Shown: positions 1-5,752, counted from the first letter of the stretch. The stretch: DNA of 5,870 nt from Candidatus Avipropionibacterium avicola (GCA_018715445.1 DVLP01000424.1:1-5870); one strand, 5' to 3'. Notes: generated from the sequence alone by a model not told the origin. Translations and numbers: made by a program.

Positions 1-639
1 GCGACCCAGATCCCCGGCTGGACCGGGCTGGAGCTCGCTGCGACCGTGGGTCGCTGGTTCGACTGCCCGGGGGCGGCCGGCAATGATGCCCATTACGCCG
101 CCGTGGCCGAGCACTGGAAGGGCAACGCCCGCTTCGCCCGCGACATGGCCTTCCTGCTCACCGGGCACCGATCCGGCTTTGCCCTGATCATCGACGGACG
201 CCTCCACGTCGGTCGCTCCGGTGCGGCCGGTGAGTTCGGCAACCTGGCCCACCTGCACGAGAATGAGGCGACCGAGCTGCTGGCCTCGGAGGGAATCACC
301 CTGGCCGAGCTGCTCACCGCGGCGCAGGCCGGGGACGTCCGTGCCAATGACGTGGTCTCGCGCATGGCGCGCGGTGTTGCTCAGGGGACGGCCGTGCTGG
401 CGATGGCGATCGACCCCGAGGTCGTCGTCCTGGGTGGACCCTTCGCCAAGGGCAATCCGCTGCTGCTCGACCGGGTGCGTGAGGAGCTGGTCGGACTGTG
501 CATCAACCCGCCGGTCGTCGAGTTGTCCTGCCTGGGCGACGAAGCCGTCGCGCTCGGAGCCGCCCGGACCGCTCTGGACCTGGTGGAGTCCAGTGAGCGG
601 ATGTTCGGCTCGGCCGAGCTCAGTCCTCAGCCAGGGTGA
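1..639 (+). CDS. ROK-family protein, C-terminal 212 residues (5' end outside window)
   Basis: The reading frame is open from base 1 to the TGA at 637-639, so the true start lies to the left. ROK proteins are sugar kinases (glucokinase, N-acetylmannosamine kinase) or sugar-responsive repressors (NagC, Mlc type). Seen here: an IPGW-G-L segment at visible residues 4-10; NDAH at 28-31, holding the aspartate that is catalytic in ROK kinases; the family signature [12 protein letters not shown] following an IIDGRLHVG stretch; and the C-terminal [15 protein letters not shown] segment. Two things are unusual. The H-x-x-C-x-C-x-x-x-x-C zinc loop that normally follows GE-x-GH is absent, as the sequence runs [18 protein letters not shown] with no cysteine. 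The usual glycine-rich phosphate loop (GTGIGAG-like) reads GHRSGFA. I infer a regulator or non-catalytic ROK protein rather than an active glucokinase. An N-terminal winged helix, if present, would be outside the window. Its 3' end overlaps the end of convergent map by 20 bp. Confidence 0.85.
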   Translation, partial: ATQIPGWTGLELAATVGRWFDCPGAAGNDAHYAAVAEHWKGNARFARDMAFLLTGHRSGFALIIDGRLHVGRSGAAGEFGNLAHLHENEATELLASEGITLAELLTAAQAGDVRANDVVSRMARGVAQGTAVLAMAIDPEVVVLGGPFAKGNPLLLDRVREELVGLCINPPVVELSCLGDEAVALGAARTALDLVESSERMFGSAELSPQPG

Positions 640-1474
640 GGATCTCGGCGCCCTGCGCCGTCGCGACCACCGAGTGCTCGAACTGGGCGACCCGGGAGCG
701 GTCCTTGGTCACCACGGTCCAGCCGTCGTCCCACATCTGCCAGTCGTCGGAGCCCAGGGCGATCATCGGCTCGACGGTGAAGGTCATGCCCGGCTCGATC
801 GCGGTGTCGTAGCGGGGCTCGTCGTAGTGCGGGATCACCAGTCCGGAGTGGAAACTGGTGTGCACGCCGTGGCCGGTGTAGTCACGGACCACGCTGTAGC
901 CGAAGCGTTGCGCATAGCTCTCGATGACCCGGCCGATCACGTTCACCTGACGCCCCGGTCGGATCGCCCGGATGCCGCGCATCATGGCCTCGTGGGTGCG
1001 CTCGGTCAGCAGTCGTGACTCCTGGTCGACGTCACCGCAGAAGAAGGTGACGCAGGAGTCGCCGTGGACGCCGTCCAGGAAGACCGTGATGTCGATCTTG
1101 ACCAGGTCGCCGTCCTCCAGGGGCCGGGTGTCAGGGATGCCGTGGCAGATCACCTCGTTGATCGAGGTGCACACCGCCTTGGGGAAGCCGCGGTAGCCGA
1201 CCGTCGACGGGTAGGCGCCGTGGTCGCAGATGAAGGTGTGGGCGATCCGGTCCAACTGGTCGGTGGTGACGCCCGGCGCGATCGCCCGACCGACCTCCTG
1301 GATCGCTGCGGCCGACAGCTTGCCGGCTGCGCGCATCCGTTCGATCACGTCGGGGGTCTGGACGTGGGATCCCTTGTAGGGCTGGGGGGACAACTTGTCG
1401 ACGTACTCGGGTCGGGCGATCCCGGAGGGGACCGGTCGGCGAGCAGTGACGGTGGCAGGACGGACGGGAGTCAC
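620..1474 (-). CDS. map: methionine aminopeptidase, type I (284 aa)
   Basis: This cytosolic metalloenzyme removes the initiator methionine from nascent proteins. All expected residues of the pita-bread fold are visible: H111 in CHGIPD, metal ligands D128 (KIDIT) and D139 (VHGDS), H202 in the GHGVHTSFH segment, E235 in FTVEPMI and E266 in QFEHSVV. The N-terminal extension with [13 protein letters not shown] (13-25) is typical of the actinobacterial MapB-like class and closely resembles M. tuberculosis MapB as I recall it. The frame stays open upstream to 1675, but that extension is arginine- and proline-rich antisense-frame sequence inside the permease gene. The GTG at 1474-1472 gives the family's usual length of about 285 residues. 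It lies 4 nt after the stop of the permease gene, so the two are probably co-transcribed and translationally coupled. The only purine-rich stretch ahead of it (GATGAGG) sits just 2 nt away, a poor Shine-Dalgarno site. No active-site change is apparent. Confidence 0.96.
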   Translation of the reverse strand: MTPVRPATVTARRPVPSGIARPEYVDKLSPQPYKGSHVQTPDVIERMRAAGKLSAAAIQEVGRAIAPGVTTDQLDRIAHTFICDHGAYPSTVGYRGFPKAVCTSINEVICHGIPDTRPLEDGDLVKIDITVFLDGVHGDSCVTFFCGDVDQESRLLTERTHEAMMRGIRAIRPGRQVNVIGRVIESYAQRFGYSVVRDYTGHGVHTSFHSGLVIPHYDEPRYDTAIEPGMTFTVEPMIALGSDDWQMWDDGWTVVTKDRSRVAQFEHSVVATAQGAEILTLAED

Positions 1475-1478
1475 GACC

Positions 1479-2450
1479 TCATCGTACGGCGGTGGAGCCG
1501 ACCACCTCACCGGACTCGGTCTCGTCCACGGCGGCGCCGCCGTCATCGTCGCCCGCATCGGGATCCTCGTCCGCGGTGGCCGTACGGGTCGCGAGATGGC
1601 TGCGGATCGCGACCGTGATCGCGAACGCCCAGCCAGCGAGGAGCAGACCGTAGACGATCCAACGACCGGTCGCACCGAGTCCGCTCAGGGCGTCCAGGCC
1701 GAGCAGGGTCCGGGTGTTGGTGATGATGATCAGGCCGCCGGCCAAGGTGCCCAGTACCCGTGCCGGCAGGATGCGGACCAGGAAGGCCGCGATCGGTGCC
1801 GCGATCACGCCACCGATCAACAGCGCGAGCACCCACGCGTAGTTGATGCCCTGGGATCCCAGTGCCAGCAGGAATCCCAGGCTCGCGGCCAGGGCGACCA
1901 GGAACTCACTGGTGTCGATCGAGCCGATCGTGCGACGCGGCTCGATCCGACCGCTGGCCAACAGGGTCGGGGTGCCGACCGGGCCCCAGCCACCGCCGCC
2001 GGTGGCGTCGAGGAACCCGGCCACGATGCCCAGCGGGGCGAGGAATCGCCACCGCAGGGTGCGCCCGGGCTGGACGGGGCGCAGTCCCCGCAGGGTGAAG
2101 CGGATGACGATGTAGGTGCCCAGGGTCAGCAGCACGACGGCCATCAGCGGCTTGGCGATCTCGGTGTCGAGCGAGCTGAGCACGGTGGCGCCGGCGAATG
2201 CGCCGACCGCGCCCGGCACGCCGATCCGGAGCACGACCTTCCAGTCCACGTTGCCGAATCGCCAGTGGGAGATCCCCGAGACCAGGGTGGTGCCGATCTC
2301 GGCGAGGTGCACCGTGGCCGAGGCGGCGGCCGGGTTCGCTCCAATCGCCAGCAGCAGGGTGGTGGTCGTCACTCCGTACGCCATCCCGAGCGAGCCGTCC
2401 ACCAGTTGTGCCGCGAGCCCGACCAGGGCGATCAGGACGAGGGTTCTCAT
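1479..2450 (-). CDS. TauE/SafE (TSUP) family membrane permease, probable sulfate/sulfite transporter (323 aa)
   Basis: This is a polytopic inner-membrane protein of the TSUP family, members of which move sulfate, sulfite, thiosulfate or organosulfonates. It shows the two-repeat design: the first half carries [11 protein letters not shown] (17-27) and a conserved [18 protein letters not shown] stretch (42-59), the second half [14 protein letters not shown] (148-161). Hydrophobic spans are visible near 1-14, 26-38, 76-93, 100-118, 136-148, 183-198, 203-225, 232-250 and 263-282. The tail after about 285 is acidic and hydrophilic ([12 protein letters not shown]) and probably cytoplasmic. The ATG at 2450 has a strong AAGGAGA site 5 nt upstream. 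It is divergent from an Rrf2 regulator resembling those linked to cysteine and sulfate genes, which is the main reason to favour a sulfur oxyanion as substrate. The exact substrate and direction cannot be read from the sequence. It is probably the first gene of an operon with map. Confidence 0.9.
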   Translation of the reverse strand: MRTLVLIALVGLAAQLVDGSLGMAYGVTTTTLLLAIGANPAAASATVHLAEIGTTLVSGISHWRFGNVDWKVVLRIGVPGAVGAFAGATVLSSLDTEIAKPLMAVVLLTLGTYIVIRFTLRGLRPVQPGRTLRWRFLAPLGIVAGFLDATGGGGWGPVGTPTLLASGRIEPRRTIGSIDTSEFLVALAASLGFLLALGSQGINYAWVLALLIGGVIAAPIAAFLVRILPARVLGTLAGGLIIITNTRTLLGLDALSGLGATGRWIVYGLLLAGWAFAITVAIRSHLATRTATADEDPDAGDDDGGAAVDETESGEVVGSTAVR

Positions 2451-2455
2451 GGGGG

Positions 2456-2462
2456 TCTCCTT
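2456..2462 (-). promoter_or_regulatory. ribosome binding site of the TSUP permease gene
   Basis: On the minus strand this reads AAGGAGA, 5 nt before the ATG at 2450-2448. It is the strongest Shine-Dalgarno match on this side of the divergent region and fixes the permease start. Confidence 0.85.
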
Positions 2463-2477
2463 GAAAATTCAATCGCT

Positions 2478-2502
2478 AATAGCTACGGATAATGTAGGAA
2501 TT
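2478..2502. promoter_or_regulatory. 25-bp imperfect inverted repeat, candidate Rrf2 operator
   Basis: The arms AATAGCTAC (2478-2486) and GTAGGAATT (2494-2502) are separated by 7 nt and match at 7 of 9 positions when one is inverted. The innermost CTAC/GTAG pairs are perfect. The dyad covers the proposed -10 element of the permease promoter and a GATAAT on the other strand, so a dimer bound here would block at least the permease promoter. Rrf2-family dimers (IscR, CymR) are known to bind dyads of about 25-27 bp. The assignment to the adjacent regulator is inference from position and size, not from a known consensus. Confidence 0.45.
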
Positions 2503-2519
2503 GAAGGGAATGGTGTCCA
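2491..2519 (-). promoter_or_regulatory. candidate sigma-70-type promoter of the permease-map operon
   Basis: Read on the minus strand, TGGACA (2519-2514, five of six matches to TTGACA) is followed after exactly 17 nt by TACATT (2496-2491, four of six matches to TATAAT). This predicts a transcript start near 2485-2480 and a leader of about 30-35 nt, with the AAGGAGA site next to the start codon. The segment is the most AT-rich of the window. On the opposite strand GATAAT (2488-2493) could be a -10 for the regulator gene, but I find no convincing -35 at the right distance. Pattern match only. Confidence 0.55.
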
Positions 2520-2565
2520 GTGTGGTCCGCATCATGGACAGGGGTCGAGGTGGGATGATGGGCGC

Positions 2566-3030
2566 GTGGACATCTCCGCCCGCACCGAGTACGCGATTCG
2601 CGCCGTGTTGATCCTGGCTCGCGCCCAGGGTGACGGTGTCGACCCCGTCCCGGCCGATGAGTTGGCGACCGAGCAGGGCCTGCCCCGCAAGTTCCTCGAG
2701 GCGATCCTGGCCGACCTGCGCCGCGGCGGTGTCGTCAGCAGTCAGCGCGGGGCCTCGGGTGGCTACCGGTTGTCCCGTCCCGCCGAGCAGATCTCGATCG
2801 GTGCGATCTTCCGCGCCGTCGACGGCCCGCTGGCCGAGGTCCGGGGGCTCCGGCCGCACGAGACGACCTACCAGGGCGTCGCCGAGCACCTGCCGACCTT
2901 GTGGGTCGCGGTCCGGGCGAGCCTGCGTGAGGTGCTCGACACCGTCACCGTGGCCCAACTGCTCCAGGGTGATTTTCCCGACCCGGTGCCGCGGCTGTTG
3001 GAGGCCCCCGACGCCTGGGTGAACCGATGA
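2566..3030 (+). CDS. Rrf2-family transcriptional regulator, cysteine-free (154 aa)
   Basis: This is a winged helix-turn-helix DNA-binding protein. Visible parts: the N-terminal ISARTEYAIRAVLILA helix (3-18); the HTH region at about 28-55, with DELATEQGLPRKFLEAILADL ending in the recognition part; the wing RGASGGYRLSRP (61-72); then ISIGAIFRAVDGPLAEVRG (76-94) and a C-terminal dimerisation helix around 111-133. It contains no cysteine at all, so it cannot hold an iron-sulfur cluster through cysteines as IscR, NsrR and RsrR do. Architecture and the DGPLA-VR motif resemble M. tuberculosis Rv1287, encoded beside cysD and cysNC, and B. subtilis CymR in general type. I infer control of sulfur metabolism, with the divergent permease as first target. 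The GTG at 2566 is chosen because it places the family's N-terminal motif at residue 2-3. Two nearby ATGs (2555, 2558) are out of frame, and the ribosome site is weak. Confidence 0.9.
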   Translation: MDISARTEYAIRAVLILARAQGDGVDPVPADELATEQGLPRKFLEAILADLRRGGVVSSQRGASGGYRLSRPAEQISIGAIFRAVDGPLAEVRGLRPHETTYQGVAEHLPTLWVAVRASLREVLDTVTVAQLLQGDFPDPVPRLLEAPDAWVNR

Positions 3031-3048
3031 GCCTGGGTGAACCGATGA
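3013..3048. repeat. exact 18-bp tandem duplication across the rrf2 stop codon
   Basis: The unit gcctgggtgaaccgatga occurs twice with no gap, at 3013-3030 and 3031-3048. The first copy encodes the last residues AWVNR plus the TGA stop of the regulator. The second repeats the same codons and stop in the same frame, so the duplication leaves the protein unchanged and adds a second in-frame stop. The bases on either side do not extend the match, so there are exactly two copies. Confidence 0.95.
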
Positions 3049-3085
3049 CCTGCCACCGGCGAGCGATTGTCGTGGTGGCCCGACG

Positions 3086-3091
3086 AGGAGG
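3086..3091 (+). promoter_or_regulatory. ribosome binding site of the 65-residue protein
   Basis: AGGAGG lies 5 nt before the ATG at 3097. It decides the start against an upstream in-frame TTG at 3067, which has no such site. Confidence 0.85.
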
Positions 3092-3096
3092 ACACG

Positions 3097-3294
3097 ATGG
3101 CTGAGATCCAGTACTACTACTGCCTGACCCACCAGGTGGTCGAGCCCAGTGACCAGGGCTGCCGTGCGGTGGACCGGCTCGGTCCCTATCCCGATCGTGC
3201 GGCCGCCGAGCAGGCCCTCGACCGGGTCGCCGATCGCAACGACGAGTGGGAGAACGACCCCAACTGGAACGATCCGGACGACGACGAGGACTAA
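3097..3294 (+). CDS. small acidic conserved protein of unknown function (65 aa)
   Basis: The product starts MAEIQYYYCLTHQVVEP and continues with GCRAVDRLGPY (21-31), an alanine-rich helix with ALDRVADRNDEW (40-51) and an acidic tail DPNWNDPDDDED. It has no signal peptide or membrane segment, so it should be cytosolic. Similar small proteins with the pattern YYYCL-H, GCR-x-x-DR-GPY and RN-EW are, as I recall, widespread in actinobacteria as hypothetical proteins, sometimes labelled SPOR-like by automatic annotation; I cannot verify this here. The pair C9/H12 plus C22 could form part of a metal site or a disulfide, which is speculative. A strong AGGAGG site supports translation. It follows the regulator by 66 nt on the same strand and may share its transcript. 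The function is not recognised. The next gene converges on it with a gap of only 6 nt. Confidence 0.85.
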   Translation: MAEIQYYYCLTHQVVEPSDQGCRAVDRLGPYPDRAAAEQALDRVADRNDEWENDPNWNDPDDDED

Positions 3295-3300
3295 CCTGCG

Positions 3301-4224
3301 TCAGTCGACGGCCAGGCTCGCGATCGTCTCGTCCAAGGTCGTGTACTGGTCCTGGTGGCCCAGGGTCGCCTCGCCCACGAAGAAACTGAGGCCGTCGCCG
3401 GTGTCGACCACGATGACCTCGAGGACGCTGCCCTCGACATCGCCGTAGTCGTTGACCCTGACCTCACCCCGGACCGACCAGCCGTCGTGGCCGCTGATGC
3501 TGACCTGCTTCGAGTGCACGTCGGTCCGGCCCTGGAAGCCTGAGAAGAAGCTCGAGCTGGCCAGACACGACAGGATCGCCTCCGCCGAGGCATGGGGCTC
3601 GCTGAACCCGTCCTCGGGGTCCAGTGCCCCGACGGTCAACTGGCTGAACCAGCTGCCGGTGACGTCGAGTGCCTGACCGTCGACGTCGTAGCCGAAGAAC
3701 ATCACCTGCTGCAGCAGACCCGCTCGGCCGTACCACGGGTCCGGAGCGGGGGCGAAGGACAACTGCCCGCCGTGGATGCGGCCGTCCTCGGGATGGTCGG
3801 CCCGTTCGCCGGCGCGGGGACTGCGGGGGCAGTCCACCACTGGTGGTGGGGTCGACGGAGCGGTCGGCGGCGGTGTGGACGACGGTTCGGTCGGCGTCGG
3901 GGTCGGGGTGTCGGACGGGGAGCTGTCGTCCCACGGCGTGATCGTCGAGTCCAGGGTCGGTGGGTTGTCGGTGATGTCACGCGGCTTGTCCGGTGTCACG
4001 ACCGTCGCGATGATGATCGCGCCGGCCACCACGGCCACCAGGGCGAGCACCAGCCAGGGCCAGATCGGTCGACGCTTCTGTGGACCGGGCGGCCCACCCG
4101 GCTCGGGTCCGCCAACGCCGGCGGAGTTGTCGGCGCGGGTCTGGGTGGTCCACTGCTGCCCGTCGTACCAGCGCAGTCGACCGGGCTCACCGCCCGGATC
4201 GGGGTACCAGCCCGCTTGACTCAC
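3301..4224 (-). CDS. DUF2510 single-pass membrane protein with Pro/Thr linker (307 aa)
   Basis: The N-terminus AGWYPDPGGEPGRLRWYDGQQWT (4-26) is the DUF2510 motif, a short W-rich domain found on many actinobacterial membrane proteins. A Pro/Gly-rich stretch and the basic QKRRP (49-53) precede one membrane span at about 54-77, suggesting an inside N-terminus and an outside C-terminus. Residues about 87-129 form a Thr/Pro/Ser linker (TPTPTPTEP, STPPPTAPSTPPP). The remaining roughly 175 residues form an outer domain that I do not recognise. It has two cysteines, C132 and C220, which could pair once outside. The GTG at 4224 is chosen because GGAGG lies 5 nt before it and it puts DUF2510 at the N-terminus; an ATG further upstream at 4347 would add 41 basic residues typical of non-coding frame. 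The gene is divergent from glnA with a 169-bp spacer. Its role is unknown; a surface or envelope function is likely. Confidence 0.88.
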   Translation of the reverse strand: MSQAGWYPDPGGEPGRLRWYDGQQWTTQTRADNSAGVGGPEPGGPPGPQKRRPIWPWLVLALVAVVAGAIIIATVVTPDKPRDITDNPPTLDSTITPWDDSSPSDTPTPTPTEPSSTPPPTAPSTPPPVVDCPRSPRAGERADHPEDGRIHGGQLSFAPAPDPWYGRAGLLQQVMFFGYDVDGQALDVTGSWFSQLTVGALDPEDGFSEPHASAEAILSCLASSSFFSGFQGRTDVHSKQVSISGHDGWSVRGEVRVNDYGDVEGSVLEVIVVDTGDGLSFFVGEATLGHQDQYTTLDETIASLAVD

Positions 4225-4229
4225 CGTGT

Positions 4230-4234
4230 CCTCC
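4230..4234 (-). promoter_or_regulatory. ribosome binding site of the DUF2510 gene
   Basis: On the minus strand this reads GGAGG, 5 nt before the GTG at 4224-4222. It favours this GTG over upstream in-frame starts. Confidence 0.8.
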
Positions 4235-4342
4235 GACCCGTGCCCACGAGTCCCGGTGCGCGGGTGCGCCCTCGACGTGGGAGAGATCGCCAGCCTACGA
4301 CCTGGACGGGCCGTCATCGGGGCCACGGTCGGGGTGCGAGCG

Positions 4343-4369
4343 ATCACCAGCGTGTAACACCGCTGTTAC
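4343..4369 (+). promoter_or_regulatory. candidate GlnR-type nitrogen operator upstream of glnA
   Basis: Three five-base half-sites stand exactly 11 bp apart: ATCAC (4343-4347), GTAAC (4354-4358) and GTTAC (4365-4369), each separated by 6 nt. This fits the known actinobacterial GlnR box, GTnAC-n6-GaAAC, also described as AC-n9-AC. The last two half-sites also form a perfect palindrome, TGTAACA-ccgc-TGTTACA (4353-4370). The site ends 24 nt before the glnA ATG, so it overlaps or closely adjoins the promoter. Activators such as GlnR usually bind further upstream of the start of transcription, so the sign of control is open. Another regulator recognising a TGTAA/TTACA dyad is the main alternative. 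Confidence 0.55.
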
Positions 4370-4393
4370 ATCGCAGGCGGCAGACTGGGGGCC

Positions 4394-5731
4394 ATGAGCA
4401 AGCAGACCGAGTTCGTGCTGCGCACCCTGGAGGAGCGTGACGTCCGGTTCATCCGGATGTGGTTCACCGATGTGCTGGGTGTGTTGAAATCCGTCGCGAT
4501 CGCCCCGGCCGAGCTCGAGGGCGCCTTCGCCGAGGGGATCGGGTTCGACGGGTCCGCGATCGAGGGGTTCGCCCGGGTCTACGAGTCCGACATGTTGGCC
4601 ATGCCGGATCCGTCGACCTTCCAGGTGCTGCCCTGGCGGGACGTGTCCCCGGCCACCGGGCGGATGTTCTGCGACATCCTGATGCCCGACGGGTCCCCGT
4701 CCTTCGCCGATCCCCGCCATGTGCTCAAGCGGGCCCTGGAGCGGGCCGGCGACCTGGGCTTCACCTTCTACACCCACCCCGAGGTGGAGTTCTACCTGTT
4801 CCAGCAGCCAGTGCCGACCGAGGCGCCGCCGATCCCGGTCGACTCGTCGGGCTACTTCGACCACACCCCGCAGAGCATCGGCAGTGAGTTCCGTCGCCAG
4901 GCGATCACGATGCTCGAGCAGATGGGGATCTCGGTCGAGTTCTCCCATCACGAGGGTGGCCCCGGCCAGCAGGAGATCGACCTGCGTTATGCCGATGCGT
5001 TGACGATGGCCGATGCGATCATGACCTTCCGCGTGGTGGTCAAGGAGGTCGCGCTCACCCAGGGCATCCACGCCTCGTTCATGCCGAAGCCGTTCACCGA
5101 GCACCCCGGCTCGGGGATGCACACCCACGTCTCGCTGTTCGAGGGCGACACCAATGCCTTCTACGACGCCAGCGACGAGTACCACCTGTCGCAGACGGCC
5201 AAGCACTTCATCGCCGGGATCCTGAAGCACTCCGCCGAGATCACCGCGGTCACCAACCAGTGGGTGAACTCGTACAAGCGCCTGGTGGTCGGGGCCGAGG
5301 CCCCCAGCTACATCTGCTGGGGACGCAACAACCGCTCGGCGCTGGTGCGGGTGCCGATGTACAAGCCCAACAAGCCGGCCTCGACGCGGGTCGAGCTGCG
5401 CTCCATCGACGCCGCCTGCAACCCCTACCTGGCCTTTGCGCTGATCCTCTCGGCCGGGTTGGCCGGGATCGAGGGGGAGTACGAGCTGCCCCGGGAGGCC
5501 GAGGACGACGTCTGGGCGCTCACCGATCGCGAACGGCGCGCGCTGGGGATCGAGCCGCTGCCGCGCAACCTCGACGAGGCCATCCGCGCCATGGAGGAGT
5601 CCGAGCTGGTGGCCGACACCCTCGGCGACCACGTCTACGACTTCTTCCTGCGCAACAAGCGTGCCGAGTTCGACGAGTACCGTGCCCAAGTCACCCCGTA
5701 CGAGCTGAAGACCAGCCTGCTGCGCCTCTGA
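4394..5731 (+). CDS. glnA: glutamine synthetase type I, GlnA2-like, lacking the adenylylation site (445 aa)
   Basis: This enzyme makes glutamine from glutamate, ammonia and ATP and forms dodecamers in the cytosol. The N-terminal beta-grasp domain (about 1-105) carries FDGSAIEGFARV (51-62) with the active-site D52. The catalytic domain shows E130 and E132 (HPEVEF), E187 and E194 (HHEGGPGQQEID), H243 in GMHTHVS, R296 (NSYKRL), R314 and R319 (NNRSALVRV), and E334/R336 (RVELRS). The length of 445 and near-motif-for-motif likeness to M. tuberculosis GlnA2 (Rv2222c), recalled from memory, argue for that subgroup rather than the roughly 475-residue GlnA1. The NLYDLP-like segment bearing the adenylylated tyrosine is replaced by DDVWAL (371-376), with tryptophan at the site, so GlnE-type regulation is not expected. 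GlnA2-type enzymes include both true glutamine synthetases and, in Streptomyces, related gamma-glutamylpolyamine synthetases; the full set of glutamate and ammonia residues favours the former. A candidate GlnR site lies just upstream. Confidence 0.96.
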   Translation: MSKQTEFVLRTLEERDVRFIRMWFTDVLGVLKSVAIAPAELEGAFAEGIGFDGSAIEGFARVYESDMLAMPDPSTFQVLPWRDVSPATGRMFCDILMPDGSPSFADPRHVLKRALERAGDLGFTFYTHPEVEFYLFQQPVPTEAPPIPVDSSGYFDHTPQSIGSEFRRQAITMLEQMGISVEFSHHEGGPGQQEIDLRYADALTMADAIMTFRVVVKEVALTQGIHASFMPKPFTEHPGSGMHTHVSLFEGDTNAFYDASDEYHLSQTAKHFIAGILKHSAEITAVTNQWVNSYKRLVVGAEAPSYICWGRNNRSALVRVPMYKPNKPASTRVELRSIDAACNPYLAFALILSAGLAGIEGEYELPREAEDDVWALTDRERRALGIEPLPRNLDEAIRAMEESELVADTLGDHVYDFFLRNKRAEFDEYRAQVTPYELKTSLLRL

Positions 5732-5751
5732 CCCCCGAGCCCGTCGAGGGG
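5732..5751. terminator. hairpin filling the gap between convergent genes, candidate bidirectional terminator
   Basis: CCCCCGA (5732-5738) pairs with TCG and GGGG (5744-5746, 5748-5751), leaving one bulged A at 5747 and a 5-nt loop. The 7-bp, GC-rich stem occupies virtually the whole space between the glnA stop and the stop of the opposing gene. Neither side has a T-tract, so it is not a classical intrinsic terminator, though actinobacterial terminators often lack one. The core also resembles the CCTGAGCCTGTCGAAGG palindromic intergenic repeat common in several actinobacterial genomes, differing at a few positions. Confidence 0.5.
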
Positions 5752-5752
5752 A

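Larger units (their letters stand above)
4225..4393. other. divergent intergenic region between the DUF2510 gene and glnA
   Basis: These 169 bp hold the ribosome site of the leftward gene at one end and the palindrome with half-sites at the other. The middle, about 4240-4340, is GC-rich with no clear promoter hexamers, hairpin or small gene that I can support. Near glnA a short G-run (4387-4391) two bases before the ATG is the only ribosome-site candidate and is weak. Confidence 0.6.

Noticed and set aside
1475..1675. 67-codon N-terminal extension of map to an ATG at 1675
   Set aside because: It lies wholly inside the permease coding sequence in another frame, is Arg/Pro/Ser-rich, and the GTG at 1474 gives the normal length.
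1395..2492. Open frame of 365 codons on + opposite the permease and map start
   Set aside because: Its Gln/Gly/Asp/Arg-rich composition is typical of an antisense frame, and the minus strand carries a clear TSUP permease.
2116..2565. 150-codon N-terminal extension of the Rrf2 regulator frame
   Set aside because: It runs antisense through the permease gene and its promoter region; Rrf2 proteins begin with the ISARTEYA-like helix, which the GTG at 2566 supplies.
2555..2611. Short out-of-frame ATG-ATG frame overlapping the regulator start
   Set aside because: It has 18 codons, weak initiation context and no meaningful sequence; likely chance.
2476..3132. 218-codon minus-strand frame opposite the regulator, with repeated SSVHPG
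   Set aside because: The repeat is only the 18-bp duplication read backwards; there are no family motifs and the composition is that of a mirror frame.
3280..3320. Possible terminator between the convergent small gene and the DUF2510 gene
   Set aside because: The gap is 6 nt and only a 4-bp GACT/AGTC pairing was found, too weak to call.
3826..3960. Repetitive GTCGG-rich stretch that looks like a tandem repeat
   Set aside because: It is the coding sequence of the Thr/Pro/Ser linker of the DUF2510 protein; the units are not exact.
4354..4369. NtcA-type site reading of the glnA palindrome (GTA-N8-TAC)
   Set aside because: The spacing between GTA and TAC here is 10 nt, not 8, and NtcA is cyanobacterial.
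4295..5689. Long open frame of about 464 codons on the minus strand opposite glnA
   Set aside because: It is the mirror frame of a GC-rich gene: Gly/Arg/Val/His-rich, no family motifs, and glnA on the other strand is unmistakable.
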